Of a stretch of 24,653 nt of DNA, positions 1 through 6,516 are shown one piece after another. Below the pieces are notes generated by a model that worked only from the letters and a program-made list of their open reading frames with translations, was not told where the DNA came from and searched no databases. Source of the DNA: JAWVZB01 sp033722375 (GTDB lineage Bacteria > Actinomycetota > Nitriliruptoria > Nitriliruptorales > Nitriliruptoraceae); the NCBI GenBank assembly GCA_033722375.1, contig JAWVZB010000046.1, forward strand, positions 1 through 24,653, written 5' to 3'. Made by a program: the position numbers and the translations under genes. Position 1 is the first letter of the stretch; each line of letters opens with the position of its first letter.

Positions 1-363
1 CGTGAGCTCGCCCGACTGTGGCTGCTGCATCGTCGACCAGATCTGGACGCCGAAGAACCCGGCGAGGATCACCGCCGGCATGACGATCCCGCCGGCGATC
101 ACGAACCGGCGCTCGAGACGGGTGTCCTCGACCGTCTCGGTCCGATGGTCACCCTCCTCGCCTCGGGACCACACCGCGACGACGAACGCCACCACCACGA
201 TGACGAAGACCGCGACCCCGGCGATGGTCAGCCAGACCGTGATGTCGAAGATCCGATCGGCCTCGGACCCCCGCGGGTCGAGACCCCCTTGGGAGCATCC
301 GATCGCCAGGAGCCCCACCAGCGCTGCCACGAGGCGTCGACCGACGGTCGACGGTGGCGGCAT
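1..363 (-). CDS. ctaC: Cytochrome c oxidase subunit II, N-terminal part (runs off left edge)
   Basis: The reading frame is open from an ATG at 363 to the window edge, giving the first 121 residues. The protein begins with a basic stretch and a hydrophobic segment ending in a lipobox-like AIGC (Cys23), as in lipoprotein-type subunit II precursors. Two strongly hydrophobic helices follow at about 40-64 and 88-105, matching the two-helix anchor that precedes the cupredoxin domain in subunit II of haem-copper oxidases. A GGGGAG ribosome-binding site lies 8-13 nt upstream of the ATG. The CuA ligands would lie beyond the left edge and cannot be checked, so the family call rests on the anchor architecture and the overall look of the sequence. 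The protein would sit in the cytoplasmic membrane and pass electrons from cytochrome c to subunit I. A TAGCGT element at 394-399 (minus) is a possible -10. A bo3- or ba3-type subunit II is an alternative. Confidence 0.75.
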   Translation of the reverse strand, partial: MPPPSTVGRRLVAALVGLLAIGCSQGGLDPRGSEADRIFDITVWLTIAGVAVFVIVVVAFVVAVWSRGEEGDHRTETVEDTRLERRFVIAGGIVMPAVILAGFFGVQIWSTMQQPQSGELT

Positions 364-482
364 CGAGTACTCCCCGTGGATCGACTGCCCCAGACGCTAG
401 TGAGCATGCCCGCCGGCTGTTGTCCGAACGTCCAGACGAGGTACCGGCGGGTCGTTCCGAGACCCGGTCAGAAGCATCGGCG

Positions 483-488
483 TACGCT
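483..488 (+). promoter_or_regulatory. Candidate -10 element for tRNA-Leu
   Basis: TACGCT fits the actinobacterial TANNNT -10 pattern and ends 9 nt before the tRNA 5' end, which would put transcription start just ahead of the mature tRNA. No convincing -35 hexamer is visible 16-18 nt upstream. Confidence 0.3.
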
Positions 489-497
489 CTGCCTTCC

Positions 498-581
498 GGG
501 GGTGTAGCCGAATGGTCTAGGCACGGGTCTTAAACACCCGGAGGCTGATGCCTCGTGTGGGTTCGAGTCCCACCACCCCCA
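498..581 (+). tRNA. tRNA-Leu (UAA anticodon)
   Basis: The sequence folds as a class II tRNA of 84 nt. The acceptor stem is GGGGGTG (498-504) with CACCCCC (574-580), and A581 is the discriminator. The anticodon stem is CGGGT/ACCCG (524-528 and 536-540) around the loop CTTAAAC, so the anticodon is TAA at 531-533. A long variable arm (541-556) can form GAGGC/GCCTC, as expected for leucine tRNAs. The T arm is GTGGG-TTCGAGT-CCCAC (557-573). The terminal CCA is not encoded, because CCT follows the discriminator. It decodes the rare UUA codon in a GC-rich genome. Its 3' end lies 17 bp from the stop codon of the converging Nudix/YjeF-N gene, and no obvious terminator separates them. Confidence 0.97.
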
Positions 582-598
582 CCTGCGTGCTGGCCTGT

Positions 599-2047
599 CT
601 AAGCCTCGCTGACCTCGCCCTGGTCGGGGGTGCCGGCGTCGGGCGCCCGATCTTCCACGGTCAACCTCACGAGTGGCCCATGGGGGAACGTCACGGGCGG
701 GAGATCGAGCTCTCGCCAAACTGCCGGCGGGATGCCGATGTCAGCGAGGTACAGGTCCCCGACGTAGGGATGGACGATCCGCGGGCGCAGCCCCTCTTTC
801 GGCGCCCCGAGGGTCACGGTCACGTCGGCGTTGACACAGGCGCCCTCGAGCCCCTCGTCCGCGCTGAGGCCGCTCGGCAGGTCGAGTGCCACCACCGGGA
901 CGGCGAAGCGCTGGAGCCACGCGTTCACCGCATCGGGCACGCCCCGCAACGGCGGCTCGGCGCCGTAGCCGAGCATCGCATCGACCACCACGTCACCGGG
1001 CGAGGCGGTATCGGGGCCGTCCTCTCCCACCCAGCGCCAGGAGATCCCCGCCATGTCGAGCACGTCGAGCTGCGACGGGAGGGCCGGCTCCCCCGTCAGC
1101 AGGACCTCGACCTCCGCCCCGGCGGCGGACAGCAGCCGCGCTGCGGCGAGTCCCCCGGCGCCGTTGCCACCGGTGCCGGCCAGCAGCGTGACAGCCACGC
1201 CATCGAGGCTGTCGTCGACGAGCCGACGCACGGTGTGGGCGACCGCCCGCCCCGCCTGCTCGACCAGCGACGCCAGTCCGAGCCCTCGGTCGGCCATGAT
1301 CCGATCGACCGCACGCATCTGCTCCGTCGTGACGTGGGGGACCTCCTCCTGGGAACGCTCCGGCAGCTCGCCGGTGAGGCGTGCCGGTCGCTGCCAGGAC
1401 GGGGCATCCTCCCACGGCGTCACGGCGCGGTCCTCGGGCAGGTCCTCGGGGCTCCGGCCGCCCGACCAGTCCTCCACCGCCACCTCGAGCAACAGAGACA
1501 TCACCACTGCGGTAGCGCCCCACAGGAGGTCACCGCTGTCGAGCTGCCACGCCCACGACGCTCCCCGCAGCGACAGCGGCACCTTGCGCCAGCGGTCCTC
1601 CTCGAGCAGTTCGGCGATGGGCACCTCGAGGACCTCGTCGACCTCCCACGGGTTCGGGTCGGTGGGGTGCGGGTCGCGCCAGCGCGCGACGACCGGAACG
1701 ACCCAGAACCTCGATGGCGGGATGTAGAAGGTCGGTCCGAGGCCGACCACCTCGACGGTGGTCGGGTCGAGCCCGATCTCCTCCTGGGCCTCCCGGAGCG
1801 CGGCCTCCTCGATGGTCTCGTCCTCGTCGAGGCGACCGCCGGCGAACGAGATCTGTCCGGGATGGGACCGCATATCGCGGCGCCGACGCGTGAGGACCAC
1901 CCGCGGGCCCTCCTCGGCTTGGTGCAAGAGCACGAGGACCGCCCCGACACGGGCGTCCTCGGGCGGCTGCGTGCGTTCGGGGTCGACCGCCTCGAGGGCA
2001 GCCTGGAGCCGCGGCCAGAACGTCTCCGCCTCGAGCCGCGGATCCAT
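599..2047 (-). CDS. Nudix (CoA pyrophosphatase-like) / YjeF-N (NAD(P)H-hydrate epimerase-like) fusion protein
   Basis: This 482-residue protein joins two domains. Residues about 8-195 are a Nudix hydrolase. The perfect Nudix box runs from G71 to L93 (G-x5-E-x7-R-E-x2-E-E-x-G-L) and is preceded by the HPGQISFAGG stretch typical of the CoA-pyrophosphatase subgroup, with FAGG where FPGG is usual. Residues about 238-460 resemble YjeF-N: DAMLGYG near 356, VVALDLPSGLSADEG at 385-399, GAPKEGL at 414-420 and ADIGIP at 435-440. The loop usually written GNNGGDG reads GGNGAGG here (293-299). The usual partner, the ADP-dependent dehydratase (NnrD/YjeF-C), is absent. The ATG overlaps the ppx stop by one base (TGATG), so the two are probably co-translated. 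Known families suggest cleavage of CoA or oxidised CoA to phosphopantetheine, and epimerisation of damaged NAD(P)H hydrates. Substrates of this fusion are inferred, and activity of the second half is uncertain. Confidence 0.85.
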   Translation of the reverse strand: MDPRLEAETFWPRLQAALEAVDPERTQPPEDARVGAVLVLLHQAEEGPRVVLTRRRRDMRSHPGQISFAGGRLDEDETIEEAALREAQEEIGLDPTTVEVVGLGPTFYIPPSRFWVVPVVARWRDPHPTDPNPWEVDEVLEVPIAELLEEDRWRKVPLSLRGASWAWQLDSGDLLWGATAVVMSLLLEVAVEDWSGGRSPEDLPEDRAVTPWEDAPSWQRPARLTGELPERSQEEVPHVTTEQMRAVDRIMADRGLGLASLVEQAGRAVAHTVRRLVDDSLDGVAVTLLAGTGGNGAGGLAAARLLSAAGAEVEVLLTGEPALPSQLDVLDMAGISWRWVGEDGPDTASPGDVVVDAMLGYGAEPPLRGVPDAVNAWLQRFAVPVVALDLPSGLSADEGLEGACVNADVTVTLGAPKEGLRPRIVHPYVGDLYLADIGIPPAVWRELDLPPVTFPHGPLVRLTVEDRAPDAGTPDQGEVSEA

Positions 2048-2985
2048 CAGCCGTTCCGATCCACCGACATGGCGAGGCCGTTGAGGATGTCGGACTCGCT
2101 GATCACGGCAGACGGGAAGCCGTAGCGTTCCAGCACGACCGCGAGGATCAGCGCCCCACCGGCGATGACGTCCTCGCGCCCCGACTGGATCGGCCCGAGC
2201 TCCTGCCGATCGGCCACCGGGGTGGCGAGGAGCCTGCCGGCCAACTCCTGCGCGGCCATCGTCGGCAGGACCGTGCCGTGGATCGCCTCGGGCTCGTAGG
2301 TGTCGAGTCCCAGGTGCAGCGCCGCAACGGTGGTCGGCGTCCCGGCCACGGCGATCAGGGTCGCGGCGTCGACCACCTCGACTCCGGCGTCGGACAACGC
2401 CGCGTCCGCCTCCGTGAGCCGCTCGTCGACCTCCTGTCTGGCGGCATCGATCTGCTCCCGCGTCGGGGGGTCGTCGGTGAGGATCCGCTCGGTGAGGCGG
2501 ACACTGCCGAGCTGCATGGAGTAGGAGGCCACCACCTCGTCCTCGTCGTTGCCGGCAACCAGCTCGGTGGACCCTCCCCCGATGTCGAGCACCACCACCG
2601 GCCGCCGGGCATCGACCGCCGCGGTGGCACCGAGGAACGACAGGGCCGCCTCCTCCTCGCCCGACAGCACGTCGACCTCGAGGCCGGTCAGCTCCCGGAC
2701 CCCGTCGAAGAACCGGTCCCGGTCACTCGCGTCCCGGACCGCGGAGGTGGCCCCGATCCGGACGGCGCCGTCGTCCACACCGAGGTCGCGCCACTGGTCC
2801 CGGTAGTCACGGATGGTGTCGAGGGTCCGCTCGAGCGCCGCGTCATCGAGGTGGCCGCGATCGTCGACCCCCTTGCCGAGCCGGGTGATCCGCATCTCGC
2901 GGGCGAGCGTCCCGCCGTCCCCGTCCACGACGATCAGGCGGGTCGAGTTGGTTCCGACATCGATCGCAGCCCGGAGGTCGCTCAC
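2047..2985 (-). CDS. ppx: Ppx/GppA family exopolyphosphatase
   Basis: The protein has 312 residues from a GTG at 2985, chosen because AGGAAGG lies about 8 nt upstream, the start overlaps the DUF501 stop as GTGA, and the conserved fold begins at once with AAIDVGTNSTRLIVV. The open frame continues upstream to 3408 but that part is arginine-rich shadow sequence. It carries the ASKHA phosphate-binding loops DVGTNSTRL (9-17) and LDIGGGSTEL, and the SGEEEAALSF segment containing the catalytic glutamate of this family. The length is that of the short actinobacterial Ppx type, without the C-terminal HD-like domain of E. coli PPX. Family members hydrolyse inorganic polyphosphate or pppGpp; which one applies here cannot be told from sequence. 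It sits in a coupled chain S1-DUF501-ppx-Nudix/YjeF. Confidence 0.92.
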   Translation of the reverse strand: MSDLRAAIDVGTNSTRLIVVDGDGGTLAREMRITRLGKGVDDRGHLDDAALERTLDTIRDYRDQWRDLGVDDGAVRIGATSAVRDASDRDRFFDGVRELTGLEVDVLSGEEEAALSFLGATAAVDARRPVVVLDIGGGSTELVAGNDEDEVVASYSMQLGSVRLTERILTDDPPTREQIDAARQEVDERLTEADAALSDAGVEVVDAATLIAVAGTPTTVAALHLGLDTYEPEAIHGTVLPTMAAQELAGRLLATPVADRQELGPIQSGREDVIAGGALILAVVLERYGFPSAVISESDILNGLAMSVDRNG

Positions 2986-3599
2986 GGCTCGCCTTCCTCT
3001 GGTGACACGGTGGTGACGTCCACGCACGGCTCCGGACATGGCGCCGGGGTGGTCTGCTCGACCGTCCACCGCCCCACCGGGTTGTCGCCCGTGGCGAGAG
3101 TGTGGGCCGCGTGGACGTGCAGGCACTTGACACGGTCGGGCATCCCACCCGCGGTGGGGTCGCCAGGCAGTGGGTCCCCCAGCGAATCGCGGAAGTCGAC
3201 GTAGCGCTCGGCAGCGGCCTCGTAGGCCGCCGCGAACTCGTCGTCCCGGGCCAGCCGGTCGTTCAGCCCGACCATCGCGTGGTCGGCTTCGAGCCGGCCG
3301 ACGCGCGAACGCATCACCGGGCAGGAGAGCCAGAAGACCGTGGGGAACGGAGTCCCGTCGCCGAGGCGTGGGGACACCCGCACGACCGTCGGGAGTCCGA
3401 ACCCGCAACGGTGGACGACCGCGACGTCGCCACGAGCGGGCCGGCCGAGCTGTTCCGAGACGACGGCGCGGCCGTGCGCGTCCACCTCCGGGGCTGCCGC
3501 AGCGCGCTCGTAGGAGGCCCCGGGATCCGGGGTGACGGCGTCAGGCAGAGGGGCCGGCGTGTGGCCGGCCCCCTGGTCTCGTGCGTCCGACGCGCTCAC
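2982..3599 (-). CDS. DUF501 domain protein
   Basis: The 205-residue protein has the DUF501 hallmarks: GRPARGDVAVVHRCGFGLP, then DGTPFPTVFWLSCP, an LEADHAMVGLNDRLARD segment, and near the C-terminus the VKCLHVHAAHTLATGDNP stretch. Conserved Cys and His residues suggest a metal or redox role, but no function is established for the family. The GTG start at 3599 overlaps the S1-protein stop by 4 nt (GTGA), and its own stop overlaps the ppx start by 4 nt, so it lies in a tightly coupled operon. The first 40 residues are Ala/Pro-rich and poorly conserved in appearance. The position between ftsB and ppx is the usual actinobacterial one, apart from the S1 gene lying in between. Confidence 0.9.
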   Translation of the reverse strand: MSASDARDQGAGHTPAPLPDAVTPDPGASYERAAAAPEVDAHGRAVVSEQLGRPARGDVAVVHRCGFGLPTVVRVSPRLGDGTPFPTVFWLSCPVMRSRVGRLEADHAMVGLNDRLARDDEFAAAYEAAAERYVDFRDSLGDPLPGDPTAGGMPDRVKCLHVHAAHTLATGDNPVGRWTVEQTTPAPCPEPCVDVTTVSPEEGEP

Positions 3600-3985
3600 G
3601 CGTCGAGTCGGCCCCGCTTCTGGCGGCGTGCCTCACCCTGGATCATCTGCGACTTGTGCATGAACCGGCGCAGGCGCTTGTTGAAGTTCTTGTCGAGCTT
3701 GCTGCGGAGGTTCGGTGTCTCGTCGTCCTCCCAGTCCGGATCGGCGCGCTTGATCGACAGGTCGACCTTGCCGTCGTCCTTGATGTCGAGGACCTTGACG
3801 TCGACCTCGTCACCTTCGGCGAGGTAGGCGTAGATGTTCTCGACGAAGTCGGTGTCGACCTCGCTGACGTGGACGAGACCGGTGACCGATTCGTCGCCGT
3901 CCTCGTTGAGGGGCACCTCGACGAACGCTCCGTACTCCTCGAGGCGCACGACGGTGCCCTTGACGATGTCTCCAGGTTGGAACAG
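3596..3985 (-). CDS. S1-domain RNA-binding protein (start uncertain)
   Basis: The core begins FQPGDIVKGTVVRLEEYGAFVEV and continues with VTGLVHVSEV and GDEVDVKVLDI, a complete OB-fold S1 domain of about 75 residues. A basic tail follows (LDKNFNKRLRRFMHKSQMIQGEARRQKRGR). This resembles the small stand-alone S1 proteins such as Bacillus YugI/GSP13, which bind ribosomes or RNA. The start is unclear: AAGGAG at 3995-4000 is a strong ribosome-binding site, but no ATG or GTG lies at the right distance. A CTG at 3985 has ideal 9-nt spacing and gives 129 residues. A TTG at 3994 touches the AAGGAG directly. Upstream ATG/GTG codons (to 4174) would add a poorly conserved Pro/Ala-rich leader. The stop overlaps the DUF501 GTG by 4 nt. 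A candidate promoter lies just upstream. Confidence 0.82.
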   Translation of the reverse strand: MFQPGDIVKGTVVRLEEYGAFVEVPLNEDGDESVTGLVHVSEVDTDFVENIYAYLAEGDEVDVKVLDIKDDGKVDLSIKRADPDWEDDETPNLRSKLDKNFNKRLRRFMHKSQMIQGEARRQKRGRLDA

Positions 3986-4038
3986 TGGGACCAACTCCTT
4001 CGGGGGATGGTGGATGTGCGGCAGGTGTGTCAGACGGG

Positions 4039-4067
4039 ACGGTACGGCCACTTCGGGGGCCAGGCAA
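4039..4067 (-). promoter_or_regulatory. Candidate promoter for the S1-DUF501-ppx-Nudix/YjeF operon
   Basis: On the minus strand TTGCCT (4062-4067) and TACCGT (4039-4044) are separated by exactly 17 bp, a good fit to a vegetative -35/-10 pair. It lies in the 130-140 bp gap after ftsB, about 40 bp before the AAGGAG of the S1 gene. It is the best two-box promoter I found in the window. Confidence 0.4.
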
Positions 4068-4128
4068 GACGGGAAGGCGGTCGAAGGGGAGGCTGCTGCC
4101 ACCCCGGTTGTCCCTGGCGAGGGCGACG

Positions 4129-4653
4129 TCAGCCGAGCCAGCCCGCGAGCGTGTCCCAGAGTCGGCGGTACCACGGGTCCGGGGGCGCCTCGACGTCGCG
4201 GGGCGCGGTGATCTGGGGGTTGTCGACCTCGGGTGGGACGATCGCGTAGGGAACCTCGCCGGGCCGGACGTAGCCCTGCTGCTCCCGCGCCAGGAGCTCG
4301 ATCTCCTCGGGGTCCTTGAGCTCGTCGGCACGCTCCTCGAGCGTCGCGATCTCCGTGGTCAGCGCATCGTGCTTGGCTTCGAGGAGCTCGACGCGCTCTC
4401 GACCCTGCCAGTACGACTGGAGTGGACCGGACAGCATGATGACGCTCAAGGCGAGGAGCCCGACCAGTCCGGCCACGAAGGGGCGATCCCCGGCCACGAC
4501 CGCTCTGGCCCCGTCGCGCACCCGGCCGCCGGCACGCACCGCTGCCGCCGCCAGGCGCTGGATCACGACCGGACCGCGCCCCGTACCCCCGCGACGACGG
4601 CGGCGTGACGCGTCCTTGACGTAGCGGCGCTGCTCCCTAGCGGTGGCCGACAT
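4129..4653 (-). CDS. ftsB: Septum formation initiator FtsB/DivIC family protein
   Basis: The 174-residue protein has a long basic N-terminal cytoplasmic region (1-55), one transmembrane helix (about 58-78), a coiled coil (about 83-115) and the family motif AREQQGYVRPGEVPYAIVPP at 122-141. This is the FtsB/DivIC arrangement: a bitopic divisome protein that pairs with FtsL and contacts FtsQ and FtsW/I in the periplasm or cell-wall space. A Pro-rich tail ending in PWYRRLWDTLAGWLG follows. The ATG at 4653 overlaps the eno stop by one base (TGATG), so it is probably translated by coupling to enolase. The eno-ftsB order is the common one in Gram-positive actinobacteria. Confidence 0.92.
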   Translation of the reverse strand: MSATAREQRRYVKDASRRRRRGGTGRGPVVIQRLAAAAVRAGGRVRDGARAVVAGDRPFVAGLVGLLALSVIMLSGPLQSYWQGRERVELLEAKHDALTTEIATLEERADELKDPEEIELLAREQQGYVRPGEVPYAIVPPEVDNPQITAPRDVEAPPDPWYRRLWDTLAGWLG

Positions 4654-5954
4654 CAGCCGTGCCCCTGCGCCCGCGGGAAGGCCGCGAGGCCGGCGTAGCG
4701 GGCCTGGTCGCCGAGCTCCTCCTCGATGCGGAGGAGCTGGTTGTACTTGGCGACACGGTCGCTCCTGGCGGGCGCCCCGGTCTTGATCTGCCCCGCGTTC
4801 ACCGCGACCGCGATGTCAGCGATGGTGGTGTCCTCGGTCTCGCCGGAACGGTGGCTGACCATGTTCGCGTAGCCGGCACGGTGGGCGGTCTCGACGGTGG
4901 TGAAGGTCTCGGTGAGAGTCCCGATCTGGTTGACCTTCACGAGCACCGCGTTCGCGACGCCGAGCTCGAGCCCCTTCCGGAGACGCTCCACGTTGGTGAC
5001 GAACAGGTCGTCGCCGACCAGCTGGCAGCGGTCACCGAGCTCGTCAGTGAGCCGCTTCCAGCCGTCCCAGTCGTCCTCGTCCATGCCGTCCTCGACCGAC
5101 ACGATCGGGAACTCGTCCACGAGCGACGCCACCCAGGCGGCGTGCTCGTCGGCCGAGAGCTCGCGACCCTCGCCGGCGAGCACGTACCCGCGCTCGTCAT
5201 CGAAGTACTCGGCGGCGGCCACGTCGAGAGCCAGCGCCACGTCGCGGCCCGGCTCGTAGCCGGCGCCTTCGATGGCTCGGACGATCAGCTCGAGCGCGGC
5301 CCGGTTCTCAGGGAGATCTGGGGCGAACCCGCCCTCGTCACCGAGCCCGGTGGACAGCCCTTCGTCGTTGAGCACGCTCTTGAGCTCGTGGTAGATCTCG
5401 GTGCCCATCCGCAGCGCGTCCCGGAAGCTCGCCGCACCGACCGGCGCGACCATGAACTCCTGCACGTCGACGTTGGAGTCGGCGTGGGAGCCACCGTTCA
5501 GGATGTTCATCATCGGGACCGGCAGCAGGTGAGCGGACGGCCCTCCGAGGTAGCGGTAGAGCGGCAGGCCGGTGTGCGAAGCCGCCGCCTTGGCCACCGC
5601 GAGCGACACACCGAGCAGGGCGTTGGCACCGAGGTTCGACTTGTCGTCGGTGCCGTCGAGGTCGAGCAGCAGCCGGTCGACCGAGCGCTGGTCGGTGGCG
5701 TCCTCGCCGAGCAGGGCGTCCGCGATCGGGCCGTTGACGTTGTCGACGGCCCGGGTCACGCCCTTCCCCCGGTACCGATCGTCGTCCGCGTCCCGCAGCT
5801 CGACCGCTTCGAACTCCCCGGTGGAGGCCCCAGAGGGCACGGCGGCGCGACCGAACGACCCGTCTGCGAGTGTGACGTCGACCTCGACGGTGGGGTTCCC
5901 GCGACTGTCGAGGATCTCGCGCCCGCGCACGGCTTCGATGCCGTTCGCACCCAT
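4653..5954 (-). CDS. eno: Enolase (phosphopyruvate hydratase)
   Basis: The 433-residue protein is full length. It starts GIEAVRGREILDSRGNPTVEVDV and contains GASTGEFEA, the metal-binding region around VSVEDGMDEDDW and DDLFVTN, the catalytic-lysine stretch LVKVNQIGTLTET and the signature SHRSGETEDTTIADIAV. It interconverts 2-phosphoglycerate and phosphoenolpyruvate in glycolysis, in the cytoplasm. The ATG at 5954 is preferred over the in-frame GTG at 5969 because GGGAGG lies 7 nt upstream of the ATG and overlaps the GTG, and homologues start at this residue. It is followed by ftsB with a 1-nt overlap. A terminator-like hairpin upstream (6032-6048) and a possible -10 at 5987-5992 suggest it begins its own transcript. 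Confidence 0.97.
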   Translation of the reverse strand: MGANGIEAVRGREILDSRGNPTVEVDVTLADGSFGRAAVPSGASTGEFEAVELRDADDDRYRGKGVTRAVDNVNGPIADALLGEDATDQRSVDRLLLDLDGTDDKSNLGANALLGVSLAVAKAAASHTGLPLYRYLGGPSAHLLPVPMMNILNGGSHADSNVDVQEFMVAPVGAASFRDALRMGTEIYHELKSVLNDEGLSTGLGDEGGFAPDLPENRAALELIVRAIEGAGYEPGRDVALALDVAAAEYFDDERGYVLAGEGRELSADEHAAWVASLVDEFPIVSVEDGMDEDDWDGWKRLTDELGDRCQLVGDDLFVTNVERLRKGLELGVANAVLVKVNQIGTLTETFTTVETAHRAGYANMVSHRSGETEDTTIADIAVAVNAGQIKTGAPARSDRVAKYNQLLRIEEELGDQARYAGLAAFPRAQGHG

Positions 5955-5986
5955 GCAGACACCTCCCACGACCTACACCGCCGACC

Positions 5987-5992
5987 ACGATA
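5987..5992 (-). promoter_or_regulatory. Candidate -10 element for eno
   Basis: TATCGT on the minus strand lies 32 nt upstream of the eno ATG and downstream of a terminator-like hairpin. It fits TANNNT, but no clear -35 is seen at the expected distance. Confidence 0.3.
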
Positions 5993-6031
5993 GGACACGT
6001 TGGCCACAACCGTACACAGGGACAACAAGCC

Positions 6032-6048
6032 GAGCCGGCATCCGGCTC
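6032..6048 (-). terminator. Terminator-like hairpin at the end of the zinc-ribbon gene
   Basis: A perfect inverted repeat, GAGCCGG-atg-CCGGCTC (7-bp arms, 3-nt loop), overlaps the last bases of the zinc-ribbon gene's stop codon. On the minus strand it is followed by GGCTTGTTGT, which is only mildly T-rich. It would separate the upstream SurA-mazG-zinc-ribbon unit from eno. Confidence 0.5.
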
Positions 6049-6478
6049 AGTCCAGGCCGCCCCGCTGGGAGATGGCCCGGCCGGCTGCGGCGACCAGGAT
6101 GCCGGAGACAGCTCCGAGTACCGCACCGAGAACGGGGCGCTTGCGGGCAACAACGAAACCCGCCGCAGCGGAGACGATCCCGACCGCGACGGCCGCCTCG
6201 GCGGGCAGAGCCACGATGAGGTCGTCGCCTCCGGCCGGCAGCTCGCCCGCGGTCCCGGCCGGCAGCTCGTCCCGGTCCCAGCCCTCGAGGGCATCCCGAT
6301 CAGGGGGAGGGATGCTGTCCGCCGGTTGATCGGCCGATGTGTCGGCCTCGCCCCCGAACATCTCGGGGGTGAGAGTCGTGCCGCACTTGGGGCAGGGGGC
6401 CGTGGATCTGGCGAGCCCCTCGACGAACGCGTTGGCCAGGAACCGGCCGCACTCGGGGCATTGGTTCGGGGTGGCCAT
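6047..6478 (-). CDS. Zinc-ribbon membrane protein of unknown function
   Basis: The 143-residue protein begins with a four-cysteine zinc ribbon, CPECGRFLAN at 8-17 and CPKCGTTL at 29-36. An acidic Pro/Asp-rich linker follows (about 42-85). Hydrophobic segments lie at about 86-109 and 113-134, split by the basic residues of VARKRP, so it is likely a small inner-membrane protein with its ribbon in the cytoplasm. I do not recognise a named family. The ATG at 6478 has GGTGAGGAG just upstream, with rather short spacing. It lies between mazG (38-nt gap) and eno, where mycobacteria have no equivalent gene that I know of. A role in membrane-linked nucleic-acid or protein binding is possible but unsupported. 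Confidence 0.8.
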   Translation of the reverse strand: MATPNQCPECGRFLANAFVEGLARSTAPCPKCGTTLTPEMFGGEADTSADQPADSIPPPDRDALEGWDRDELPAGTAGELPAGGDDLIVALPAEAAVAVGIVSAAAGFVVARKRPVLGAVLGAVSGILVAAAGRAISQRGGLD

Positions 6479-6516
6479 GGCTCCTCACCGGTCGGGTGAG
6501 GTCCCAGAATAGGACG

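Noticed and set aside
2..400. Plus-strand ORF at the left edge
   Set aside because: The minus strand here encodes a lipoprotein signal and two membrane helices of a subunit II protein; the plus frame is its shadow.
548..2125. Long plus-strand ORF (525 codons) opposite the Nudix/YjeF-N gene
   Set aside because: It is antisense to a gene with clear motifs, and its translation is rich in Arg, His, Pro and Gly with no recognisable domain. Such mirror frames are expected in GC-rich DNA. Part of it also lies over the tRNA.
2986..3408. N-terminal extension of Ppx from an upstream start
   Set aside because: The extension is Arg/Pro/Gly-rich, overlaps DUF501, and the GTG at 2985 has a good ribosome-binding site and family start.
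4659..5993. Plus-strand ORF (444 codons) opposite eno
   Set aside because: It is the antisense frame of enolase, with no family resemblance and no promoter or ribosome-binding site.
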